From an uncultured Myxococcales bacterium (GTDB lineage: Bacteria > Myxococcota_A > UBA9042), in assembly GCA_903929795.1 (NCBI GenBank), contig CAIYWC010000097.1, positions 186,001-250,000 of the forward strand: a DNA stretch of 64,000 bases, given 5' to 3'. The notes below the pieces were generated by a model, which was given only the letters and a program-made list of their open reading frames with translations, did not search any database and was not told the DNA's origin. This document shows positions 24,524 through 32,305 of this stretch, in pieces. Position 1 is the first letter of the stretch, and every line of letters begins with the position of its first letter. The translations under genes were made by a program, and so were the position numbers.

Positions 24524-24593
24524 CTCACGTTGCGTTGCTGGAGAAAGCCCAGACGCTGATGCGTTCACGCCGCCGCCGACCGGGCAACGTGAG
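24524..24593. repeat. Spaced inverted repeat in the DUF507 leader
   Basis: CTCACGTTGC (24524-24533) and GCAACGTGAG (24584-24593) are exact reverse complements, 50 bases apart, directly upstream of the DUF507 start. They could be an operator pair or a leader structure. Confidence 0.35.
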
Positions 24594-24658
24594 CTTCGCG
24601 CGAACGGAGCCGGTCGAGACGCGCGCGGAAGCTAGCACAAGTTCCGCGGGCGGGGCTA

Positions 24659-24703
24659 GTACCTGAGCGCGCAAATCCGTTCCGGGTTTGCGCGTTCAGG
24701 TAC
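24659..24703. terminator. Strong hairpin downstream of plsB
   Basis: GTACCTGAGCGCGCAAAT (24659-24676) pairs with GTTTGCGCGTTCAGGTAC (24686-24703): 16 Watson-Crick pairs, one G-T and one terminal mismatch, around a 9-base loop. It lies 102 bp beyond the plsB stop and upstream of the DUF507 gene. It has no T-run but is the only strong structure in this 293-bp gap, so it is probably the plsB terminator. Confidence 0.5.
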
Positions 24704-24805
24704 TCCAGCCGCGGCTGCGGATGGACGCAGGGGTTTGGGGGCGGCGCGCCCCCATCTGTGGCCAATTCATCGTCCGCGGCGCAAGAAATGTGCGTCGGGC
24801 GGACG

Positions 24806-27640
24806 TCAGCGATCGATGCCCCAGGGCGCCGCAAGATCGCGGATTCGCTGCACGTAGCCGGCCAGCTGCGCGCCGGTCCCTTCGCCGTGCTTGACGGTCA
24901 GCATCTTGACGCGCTTCTTGCCGCTGCCTTCGCTGTAGGAGCGCACGTACGCTTGTTCCACGAAAATCTTCAAGGCATTCCCAAGGTTCACCCGCGACAC
25001 GGCTTCATAGCATTGCACGCCGCCCAGCTCGAACGCCTTGGCGGCCTCGTTTTGCACGTGCTCCAGAAAATCCTTTTCCGCCATCGGACCTTTTTGCAGC
25101 ACCGACAGCGCGCGGCCCATCAACGCGTACGATTCGATGAAGTTCTGCACCAGCTTGGCGTACAGCCGGATCACCGGCAACACCGTCGGCCGCAGCCGGA
25201 GCTTGCCGTTGGCCGTGACCACCAGCCAGCTCGACTCCTCGAAGGCCTCCAGCGTGCCCTGGTACATCTGCTCAAACGACACGCCCGGCGCGTAGACGAA
25301 CTCGAATTTCAGCAGGCGGGACAGGAACTTCGTCATGTCGCTCAGCTCCTGCGGGTCCAGCTCATCGGCCTGCACCTGCAGCGCCAGCACGCTGGATGCC
25401 AGCAGCGCATCCGGCACGAACAGGTGCAACATATTGTTTTTATAGTAGTCCAAGTGCAGCCGGCCCTCTGTCTTGGTGATGTAGATGTCCTGATCGTCAA
25501 AACGCCGCACGTGTACCCACTTCGCCGCTTCGAACATCTTCAGCACTTCGTCGACGATCCCTTCCACCGCCTGGCCCATGCGTCGCGACCGCTCGCCGGT
25601 CTTGCCCAGCGGCTCCGGAATGCCGCCCGACTCCGCGTGGCGGTGCAAGTCAGCCGTCTCGGCGTCGACGATGTACGCGCGCCGGTTGCGCAGCGCCGTC
25701 TTCAGCGGGTCCGACAGCACCGCGCCGCGCCGGCTCGCGACGTCCAGCAGATAGCCGACGCGGACCAGCAGGTCATTGCGCGCGATGCCGCGTTGCACCT
25801 TGGTCAGCAGCACCGCGGAGACAATCGATGTCGGCGTGATGACCGCCGCGGCATTGATGCCGCCCAGAATCCGGTAGCCGCACACTTTCAGCGCCCGGTC
25901 GAACGCCTTGGGATCGCGCGTCGCCGCCGGCATCAGCGCGTTGTTCTCGGCCAGCAGCTCGCGCACGGACATCGGCTGGCCAAACTGGATGCGAATCCGC
26001 CCATACTTGTGCACAAGCACGGACGTGGCCTTGAGCACTTCGACGGGAGATTCGGCTTTCTTTTCGCCGCCTTCCAGTTCCTTGCGGTAGGCTTTTTCTT
26101 CGATCAGCCGCTCGTAGCCAAAATTGGTCGGCATCAGCACCACGTCGGGCTGCAGCCCGTCCGCCACCGCTTCCAGCACGTGCTTGAGCAGGCCGAATTT
26201 CGGCGGCAGCAGCTTTCCGGTGCGCGAGCGGCCGCCTTCCAGGAAGAATTCAAGCCAGTGGCCGTCGCGAATCAACTTGCGAAAATAATGGCGGAAAATT
26301 GACGCGTAGATCGGCTGACCGTGAAAGCTACGGCGCAGGAAGAACGCGCCGGAGCCACGAAAGATCACGCCCAGCGGGAAAAACGAGAGGTTGGCGCCGG
26401 CGGCAATGTGCGGTGGAATCAAGCCGTTGCGGTAGAACAGGTAGCTGATCAGCAGGTAGTCGATGTGGCTCTTGTGGCTCGGCACGATCACGATGGGCGA
26501 CTTGCGCCCGGCCTCGCGGATGCGCTCCATGCCGTCTTCGTCGACCTCGATGCCCTCGTAAATCCGCGCCCACAGCAGCGTCAGGAACAGCGACAGCGCG
26601 CTGAGCATGCCCATGCTGTAGTCCGCCGCGATTTCCTTGAGGTTTTCATTGGCCTCCGCACGCACCTCGGTGATGGACCGCTTGGTTTCGTACGAAAGCG
26701 CGGCAATGTCCCGCATCACCTCGGGATCGTTGAGAATTTCCTCACGCAGCTGCTTGGGCGGCTTGATCGGCGCGCCGCGGATCACGCGTTGTTCGGTCTG
26801 GAATGACTTGTCGATGCGCAGCCGCAGCAGCTCGGCCAGCAGGCGATCGTCGCGCTGGCTCGGCTGGCTCGTCAGGAATTCCCGCACGTTGACCGGCTCG
26901 CCCGATTGCACGAACGCGCGGCGGTGATTCAGGATAAAACTCAAGAGCTTGCGAATGCGGCCCGGCGCGTCCGGATCGCCAAAAAACTCGTCTATGATGC
27001 GCGTCCGGCTGCGCTCCGGGTCGCGCTGCCAGACCAGCAGCTGTGGCGCCAAGAAGATCGGAAACGGCAGCGTGCGCTGCGCCTCGATGAGCTCCGCGAG
27101 GTACGGCGTGTCCGACTTCGGGTTGATCAAGTCCAGCAGGCTGAATACGCGATGCAGGAACAGCAGCACGGCATGTTTGCGGCGTAGATGCCCAAAAAGA
27201 ACTTCAATTTCAGGAGGTTGTGGGCGACGCAGCACGCGCCGCCGGAACCAGCCGCTGATGGCCCGCCGCCACGGCTGGAAAGCCAGCATGGACGCGCCGT
27301 TGGAGAAGTGCGCCAGCGGCAACTCCGCGTCGCGAAACACGTAATTGAAGTACAGGTAGTCCAGCAAGCTGGTCGTGCGCATCGTGTAGACGAGCACGCC
27401 CTCTTGCGACAGCTCCTTCAAGTCCTGGATCTGCCGCACCGGGAATGTGACCGGCTTGAAGAAGATCCACGCGAAAAGCTTGAGGAAAAGCCCGGGCTTG
27501 TCAACCATGCCCGTCACGTGCGCGAGATCGGCGTCCGTCCAGCGGTCCACGCCCGGTTGCGTCCCCAATTCATCCTGCCGCAACGGCCGCAGCTCGGTGA
27601 AATTGTTCGGGCTTGGCTCTGGCGGGGGCGTCGTGGTCAT
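24806..27640 (-). CDS. plsB: Glycerol-3-phosphate acyltransferase, PlsB family
   Basis: 944 residues from the ATG at 27640 (MTTTPPPEP); the open frame continues upstream but that part is Arg-rich noise. The acyltransferase core has HKSHID (HX4D, residues 389-394), RRSFHGQPIY (block II), FFLEGGRSRTGKL (block III, about 466-477) and VLMPTNFGYERL (block IV), in PlsB order. PlsB puts the first acyl chain on glycerol-3-phosphate at the inner membrane. The protein is longer than the roughly 800 residues of E. coli PlsB, mostly in N- and C-terminal helical regions. With PlsC and the diacylglycerol-kinase-like gene nearby, this forms a phospholipid-synthesis neighbourhood. Confidence 0.88.
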   Translation of the reverse strand: MTTTPPPEPSPNNFTELRPLRQDELGTQPGVDRWTDADLAHVTGMVDKPGLFLKLFAWIFFKPVTFPVRQIQDLKELSQEGVLVYTMRTTSLLDYLYFNYVFRDAELPLAHFSNGASMLAFQPWRRAISGWFRRRVLRRPQPPEIEVLFGHLRRKHAVLLFLHRVFSLLDLINPKSDTPYLAELIEAQRTLPFPIFLAPQLLVWQRDPERSRTRIIDEFFGDPDAPGRIRKLLSFILNHRRAFVQSGEPVNVREFLTSQPSQRDDRLLAELLRLRIDKSFQTEQRVIRGAPIKPPKQLREEILNDPEVMRDIAALSYETKRSITEVRAEANENLKEIAADYSMGMLSALSLFLTLLWARIYEGIEVDEDGMERIREAGRKSPIVIVPSHKSHIDYLLISYLFYRNGLIPPHIAAGANLSFFPLGVIFRGSGAFFLRRSFHGQPIYASIFRHYFRKLIRDGHWLEFFLEGGRSRTGKLLPPKFGLLKHVLEAVADGLQPDVVLMPTNFGYERLIEEKAYRKELEGGEKKAESPVEVLKATSVLVHKYGRIRIQFGQPMSVRELLAENNALMPAATRDPKAFDRALKVCGYRILGGINAAAVITPTSIVSAVLLTKVQRGIARNDLLVRVGYLLDVASRRGAVLSDPLKTALRNRRAYIVDAETADLHRHAESGGIPEPLGKTGERSRRMGQAVEGIVDEVLKMFEAAKWVHVRRFDDQDIYITKTEGRLHLDYYKNNMLHLFVPDALLASSVLALQVQADELDPQELSDMTKFLSRLLKFEFVYAPGVSFEQMYQGTLEAFEESSWLVVTANGKLRLRPTVLPVIRLYAKLVQNFIESYALMGRALSVLQKGPMAEKDFLEHVQNEAAKAFELGGVQCYEAVSRVNLGNALKIFVEQAYVRSYSEGSGKKRVKMLTVKHGEGTGAQLAGYVQRIRDLAAPWGIDR

Positions 27641-27712
27641 TGCCGCGATCCTGTGCCAAGCGTTGTGGAAGTGCAAGCGTGTCGGGTACAACCGCGGCGG
27701 ACGAGGCGCAAG

Positions 27713-28627
27713 ATGACGGTGGTGGATGAGCTGGCGGGAGTGCGATGGCGGCGCGGATTGGCGTGTCGTTTGCCGCGCTTGTGGCTGGACACGCCGCGCG
27801 CGGGTGCGCTTGGGCTGCTGACGGACGCGGACCTGGCGGTGCCGGCGCGGGCGCGCGTGCTGGCGACGCCGATCGCAGCGACCCTGGCGGCGCTGACCGC
27901 GGGGCGCGCGCTGCAGGTGCCGTATGGCCAGCCGTTTCAGCTTGGCGCGGGCGCCGTGGAGCTGCTGCCGTCGGGCGCGTCGCTGGGCGGGGCGATCGCG
28001 CGGCTGCACGGCAAGGGCCAGACGATTCTGGCGGTGCGCTCAGCCGTGCTCGAGCCGCTGCCGTCCTGTGCGCCGTTGGAGCTGCGCGAAGCCGACGTGC
28101 TGCTGGTCAACGCCGCGTTCGCCGATGCGCCCACGTGTACGCCCGCGGACCTGCGCGCGCACCTGCACGCCGCGCTCGCCGAGCCTGCACGCATCTGGCT
28201 GCTGCAGGATCCGCTGCTGGCGCTGGACCTCTTGCTGTGGTCGGACAGCGCGCTGCGGATTGCCCCGGCGCTGCTGCGGCTGGTGCAGCGCTCCGGGTTG
28301 CGGCTTTTGGCGCCGCAGTCACCGGGTCGTCAGCCGCGCGGGCTGCTCCTGTGGCCGTTGAGCCAAGCGGCGCGCGTGCCGGCGGGCTGGCACGACGCGC
28401 CGCGGACCGTGATCGGCGAGCCCCATCAGCCGCTGCTCCTCGGCGCGGACCGGGTGCCGTTCAGCCGGCGGCTGGCGGGCGACGCGCTGGACACGCTGGT
28501 GCAGCGAGCGGCGTGCCCGACAGTGCTGGCCTGGGGCGATGGGGCACAAGCGCTGGCGGAGCGCCTCGAACGCCGCGGCCAGCTGTGCCACGCGCTGCGG
28601 ATTCCGTATCAACTTTCGCTCGTGTAG
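27713..28627 (+). CDS. Degenerate metallo-beta-lactamase/exonuclease-like protein
   Basis: 304 residues from the ATG at 27713; divergent from plsB. The region PFQLGAGAVELLPSGASLGGAIARL, followed by AVLEPLPSCAPLELREADVLLVNAAFAD, follows the layout of MBL-fold/beta-CASP exonucleases (ligase-associated COG1236 type), in which the equivalent is AGHxLGSA followed by C..P and a D-x-L-I-x-E strand. The metal-binding His and Asp of that fold are missing, so this is at best a pseudo-enzyme. This assignment is an inference from pattern, not from strong motifs. It is followed after 9 bp by the DAGK-family gene and is probably cotranscribed with it. Confidence 0.55.
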   Translation: MTVVDELAGVRWRRGLACRLPRLWLDTPRAGALGLLTDADLAVPARARVLATPIAATLAALTAGRALQVPYGQPFQLGAGAVELLPSGASLGGAIARLHGKGQTILAVRSAVLEPLPSCAPLELREADVLLVNAAFADAPTCTPADLRAHLHAALAEPARIWLLQDPLLALDLLLWSDSALRIAPALLRLVQRSGLRLLAPQSPGRQPRGLLLWPLSQAARVPAGWHDAPRTVIGEPHQPLLLGADRVPFSRRLAGDALDTLVQRAACPTVLAWGDGAQALAERLERRGQLCHALRIPYQLSLV

Positions 28628-28636
28628 GACATCGCC

Positions 28637-29683
28637 ATGGCCCAGCCGCAGATCGGCGTCATTACCAACCCGAATTCCAAGAAAAACCGATTGAATCCGG
28701 AGCGTTACGAAACGATGCGCCGGCTTGTCGGCGATCTGGGCTTGGTCAAGCGGACGCACCACACGGGCGAAATCGCGGACGTGGTGCGGGAGTTTCTGGA
28801 CGCGGGCGTGCCCTACTGGCTGGCCGACGGCGGCGACGGCGCATTTCACTGGCTGGTCAATGTGTTGGAGCAGGTGTTGGCCGAGCGCGGGCACACGGGA
28901 CCGCTGCCGGCGATCATGCCGACCAACGCGGGGACGATCGATTTTGTCGGCCGCAAGGCCGGCGTCGTGGGCCACACCGAGACGTTGATCGCCGCGCTGG
29001 CCAAGCAGTTGCGCGCCGGGGAGACGCCGGAGATCGTCACGCTCGATAGCCTGCGGATGCGCGGTTTGCACGGCCCGGACTCGGATTTTCCCGGCAAGCC
29101 GTTCGACAAGATTGGCTTCGCATGCGCGCTGGCGGGCGCGGGCCAGCGCGTGTTCGACAAGTTCTACGCGCAGGAAAACCAGAGCGGCTTTGGTGTGGTC
29201 CAGGTCGTCGCCAAGACCTTGAGTTCCGCGGCGTTCCGGTCCGCCGGCCTGAGCTGGGTGCCGCTGCCCGTGACCTGGCGGCATTTCTCGGACACGATCT
29301 TTGAACCGCAGCCGTTGGATGTCTGGGTCGATGGCACCCAGAAGTCGATCAAGTGGTACCGCGACCTGGACGTCGGCGCCATCGACATCAATATTGCCGG
29401 TATCTTCCGTTTCTTTCCCTGCGCCGCTGAGCCCGGCGTGCTGCACGTGCAAGGCGGCGACGTCAGCCCGTGGGAAATTGCCAAGAACCTGCCGGCGATG
29501 TCGGCCGGGCGGCCGTTTCACATCCACAACTTCTTTCAGGGACCAGCCAAGCACCTCAAAGTCGTCGCGCGCGACGGCCGCACGATCGACCCGGTGATCG
29601 ACGGCGAGCTGTACTACGGCTTGGTCCACGCGACCGTGGAGCCCGGTCCGCCGGTGCGCGTGGTGGTGGTCAAGGGGGCGTAG
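28637..29683 (+). CDS. Diacylglycerol kinase catalytic-domain protein
   Basis: 348 residues. The N-terminal DAGK/LCB5-like domain has VITNPNSKKN, a nucleotide-binding GGDGA at residues 65-69 (usual form GGDGT) and MPTNAGTIDFVGR, in place of the usual P-x-GTxNDF. A sphingosine/diacylglycerol-kinase-type beta-domain follows (VWVDGTQKSIKWYRDLDVGA, VVARDGRTIDPVIDGE). The family phosphorylates lipid alcohols with ATP. The Thr-to-Ala and Asn-Asp-to-Ile-Asp changes in core motifs suggest an altered substrate or activity. Located next to plsB; the translated product is cytoplasmic or membrane-associated. Confidence 0.78.
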   Translation: MAQPQIGVITNPNSKKNRLNPERYETMRRLVGDLGLVKRTHHTGEIADVVREFLDAGVPYWLADGGDGAFHWLVNVLEQVLAERGHTGPLPAIMPTNAGTIDFVGRKAGVVGHTETLIAALAKQLRAGETPEIVTLDSLRMRGLHGPDSDFPGKPFDKIGFACALAGAGQRVFDKFYAQENQSGFGVVQVVAKTLSSAAFRSAGLSWVPLPVTWRHFSDTIFEPQPLDVWVDGTQKSIKWYRDLDVGAIDINIAGIFRFFPCAAEPGVLHVQGGDVSPWEIAKNLPAMSAGRPFHIHNFFQGPAKHLKVVARDGRTIDPVIDGELYYGLVHATVEPGPPVRVVVVKGA

Positions 29684-29709
29684 CGCCGGCCGTGCCGGCT
29701 TGTGCGCAG

Positions 29710-29781
29710 CCCGCCCGAATCGAGGGTGGGACCAGTCCTGTGTTCGCTCCCCGCCGAATTTTGCCGCGCGCAATGCAAAAT
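29710..29781. repeat. Interspersed repeat, copy 2 (two hairpins)
   Basis: Partner of 9063-9141. It contains CCCGCCCG, GAGGGTGGGAC, TTTTGCCGCG, then ATTTTGC and GCAAAAT as a perfect 7-bp stem, and TGTCACACAA. It lies between the stops of two convergent genes (29683 and 29800). A small GCCGGC-CGT-GCCGGC hairpin at 29685-29699 precedes it. Confidence 0.55.
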
Positions 29782-29799
29782 TGTCACACAATCCGCGGC

Positions 29800-31152
29800 C
29801 TAATCCCCGCGTGGATCGACCGCGTCGCGCAGTCCATCCCCGACAAAGTGCAGCGCGAACAGCGTCGCCGTCAGCAGACCGCCCGGGTACAGAATCAGCC
29901 ACGGATGCTGCGCCATCAGCCGGGCGCCCTCGGAGATCAGCGTGCCCCAGCTGGCCGCCGGCGGCTGGACGCCCAGGCCCAAGAAGCTCAGGAACGCCTC
30001 CTCGATGATGACGGCGGGTACCGCCAGCGTCGCGTACACCACGATCGGACCCAGCGCATTGGGCAAGATGTGCCGCCAGAGGATGCGCGCTTGGCCGACG
30101 CCCATCGCCACGGCTGCCTCCACAAACGGCCGCCGACGCAGGCTCAGCACCTGACCGCGGACGATGCGCGCCATGGACAGCCAGGACACTGCGCCGAGCG
30201 CGACGAAGAGATTCACCGTCGAGCGCCCTGCCACGACCAGCAGCAAAATGACAAGAAACAGGAACGGCAAGCCGTACAGCACGTCGACGATGCGCATCAT
30301 CAGCCCGTCCCAGCGCCCGCCAAGCCAGCCCGACAGTGCGCCGTAGCTGACGCCGATGAGCACGCTGATCAGCGTCGCCAGCAGCGCGATCGCCAGCGAA
30401 ACCCGCGCGCCAAACAGCAGCCGCGCCAGCAGATCGCGGCCTTTTTGGTCCGTGCCGAGCCAGAACGTGTGCAGCGCCGGTTGGCCGGGGAACTCTGTGC
30501 GATCAATGGCCAAATCGCCGTTGGCGTCGAAGTCCCGCAGCAGCTCGTTCTGGCGCAGGCGCGACCACCGCGTCTGGTTGATGACCTCTGCGCGGGTCAG
30601 GAAGCCGTCGTGGTCGGCGTCCAGCTTGGCAAAGCCAGTAGGGCCGAAATAACCAAGCTTGTCGACGGCTTGCGAAACACGTGGGTCGTGCCACTGCGCC
30701 GGCGACTGCGGGTACTCCTGCGGGCTGATGAGCCCATCCGGCGCGCGTTTCCCCAGCACCGGCGCGTCGTTGCCCCGCGCCGTGTCCTTGAGATCGTGCA
30801 GGAACGCGAAGAACCGCTCCGCCCACCACGCGGTCTCCAGCTCCGGACAGCGCAGGCCCGTGGGCGTGCGCGCGCAGGCGAGCCGGCCATCACGGTCGAA
30901 ATCCAGTAGTGAAAATACGGACTTGTCGTCGTCGAAAGTCGGGTAATCGATGCCGACGTCCTGGGTTCCCGGCGGCGCAAAAACCCAAAACGTGTGCTGT
31001 TCGTCCTCTGAGAAATGCAGCACATGGCGCGCCAGCAGTGGCGCGAGCAGGCCGCACACGCCGACCAGGCCGACAAACCACGCGCCGAACCACGCGCGGC
31101 GGTTGCGGCGAAAGCGCGAAAATGCCTCGCGGCTGGGACTCCGGTCAGCCAT
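29800..31152 (-). CDS. oppC: Oligopeptide ABC transporter permease OppC/DppC with EF-hand-like insert
   Basis: 450 residues from the ATG at 31152, overlapping the end of oppB by 8 bp. After the first membrane helix (about 22-42) comes a periplasmic insert of about 180 residues before the family signature HTFWLGTDQKGRDLLARLLFGAR (228-250). The insert carries DFDRDG (84-89), DGLISPQEY (139-147), DADHDGFLTRAE (178-189, a complete EF-hand loop) and DFDANGDLAIDRTEF (207-221). The rest is a normal OppC core with five helices and the EAA loop (EAAVAMGVGQARILWRHILPNALG). Length is about 150 residues above usual. Substrate probably peptides. Confidence 0.88.
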   Translation of the reverse strand: MADRSPSREAFSRFRRNRRAWFGAWFVGLVGVCGLLAPLLARHVLHFSEDEQHTFWVFAPPGTQDVGIDYPTFDDDKSVFSLLDFDRDGRLACARTPTGLRCPELETAWWAERFFAFLHDLKDTARGNDAPVLGKRAPDGLISPQEYPQSPAQWHDPRVSQAVDKLGYFGPTGFAKLDADHDGFLTRAEVINQTRWSRLRQNELLRDFDANGDLAIDRTEFPGQPALHTFWLGTDQKGRDLLARLLFGARVSLAIALLATLISVLIGVSYGALSGWLGGRWDGLMMRIVDVLYGLPFLFLVILLLVVAGRSTVNLFVALGAVSWLSMARIVRGQVLSLRRRPFVEAAVAMGVGQARILWRHILPNALGPIVVYATLAVPAVIIEEAFLSFLGLGVQPPAASWGTLISEGARLMAQHPWLILYPGGLLTATLFALHFVGDGLRDAVDPRGD

Positions 31153-32302
31153 GGTCGCCCCGCACGCGCGGGTCAAGCGCCGCTTGCAGCACATCCACCA
31201 GTAAATTCGCGGTGATAAGCAGCGACGAATAGAGCACGACCGTGCCCATCACCATCGGGTAGTCGCGGTTCACCGCAGACGTCACGAAGAACTCGCCCAC
31301 GCCGGGCACCTGAAACACCTGTTCGATGACGGTCGAACCCGTGACGATTCCCGCCAGCGCCGGACCCAGAAAGCTCACGACCGGCAGGATCGCGCCGCGA
31401 AACGCGTGCCGCAGCACCACCAGCCGCTCGGGTAGCCCCTTGGCACGCGCCGTCCGCACGAAATCCTGCCGCACGACCTCGAGCATCCCCGCGCGCGTCA
31501 GACGGGCAAACCAAGCCGCGTAAATCAGCCCCAGCGTGAGTACCGGCAGGATCTTGACCTGGACATGCGGCCAATCCAGCGCCAGCGGCTGCCAGCCGCC
31601 GACGTCAAGCCACTGCAATTGCACGCAAAAAATCAGCTTGAGCAGAGGCCCAAGCACAATCGACGACATCGAGACCGCCAGCAGCGCGCCGGTCATCGAG
31701 AGGTGATCCAGCCAGCTGTTGGGCCGCAAGCCGGACACCAGCCCGGCCGACACGCCCAGCAGCAGCGCCAAAAGCAGCGCGAAAAAGCCGAGTTCCAGCG
31801 ATACCGGAAATGCGCGGCCCAGCGTTGCCATGACCGTCTCCGCGCCTTCCGACGCGTAGGTCACGCCAAAGTCCAGATGCGCGTAGCTCCAGAGCGCGCG
31901 CCGGTACTGCTCCCAGCCGGACGTCGCCCGTGCCAGCAGCGGATCGCCGACCGCCAGCGTGCGCCCCGGCGCGCCCACGAGCGCGATCACCTCGCAATCG
32001 GCCGTCGCGGTTGGCCGCGCCAGCTGGCTATTTTGCAAGCGAATTTCCGCCATCGCCGCGCCCGGCGCCAGGTGCTGTCCCGGCTGGACCAAAAACCGCA
32101 CGAGCGTCCCCGCGACCGGACTCGGCACGTCCGCCGCGAGGCCAAAAGTGCGCCGCAGGTTCGCTTCGACCGCCGGTGCCAGCGGCTTGTCGCGCTGGAA
32201 CGGCCCGCCGGGCGCCAGCCGCATCAGGCCAAACGACAGCGACGCGACGACCCACAGCGTCACGAACCCGGCGATAATCCGATGCAACAAGTAGCGTGCC
32301 AT
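31145..32302 (-). CDS. oppB: Oligopeptide ABC transporter permease OppB/DppB with lipoyl-like insert
   Basis: 385 residues. The first helix and RLAPGGPF (29-35) are standard OppB. Residues about 60-126 form two matching half-motifs, SPVAGTLVRFLVQPGQHLAPG..AEI and PTATADCEVIALVG..TLAVGDPLLA, the pattern of a biotinyl/lipoyl barrel-sandwich hybrid fold as in HlyD-type adaptors. No acceptor Lys is at the usual turn. The remaining helices and the EAA loop (RTARAKGLPERLVVLRHAFRGAILP, split by a Gly turn) are normal. It starts 3 bp after oppA and overlaps oppC by 8 bp. The insert lies in the first periplasmic loop. Confidence 0.88.
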   Translation of the reverse strand: MARYLLHRIIAGFVTLWVVASLSFGLMRLAPGGPFQRDKPLAPAVEANLRRTFGLAADVPSPVAGTLVRFLVQPGQHLAPGAAMAEIRLQNSQLARPTATADCEVIALVGAPGRTLAVGDPLLARATSGWEQYRRALWSYAHLDFGVTYASEGAETVMATLGRAFPVSLELGFFALLLALLLGVSAGLVSGLRPNSWLDHLSMTGALLAVSMSSIVLGPLLKLIFCVQLQWLDVGGWQPLALDWPHVQVKILPVLTLGLIYAAWFARLTRAGMLEVVRQDFVRTARAKGLPERLVVLRHAFRGAILPVVSFLGPALAGIVTGSTVIEQVFQVPGVGEFFVTSAVNRDYPMVMGTVVLYSSLLITANLLVDVLQAALDPRVRGDHG

Positions 32303-32305
32303 CGG

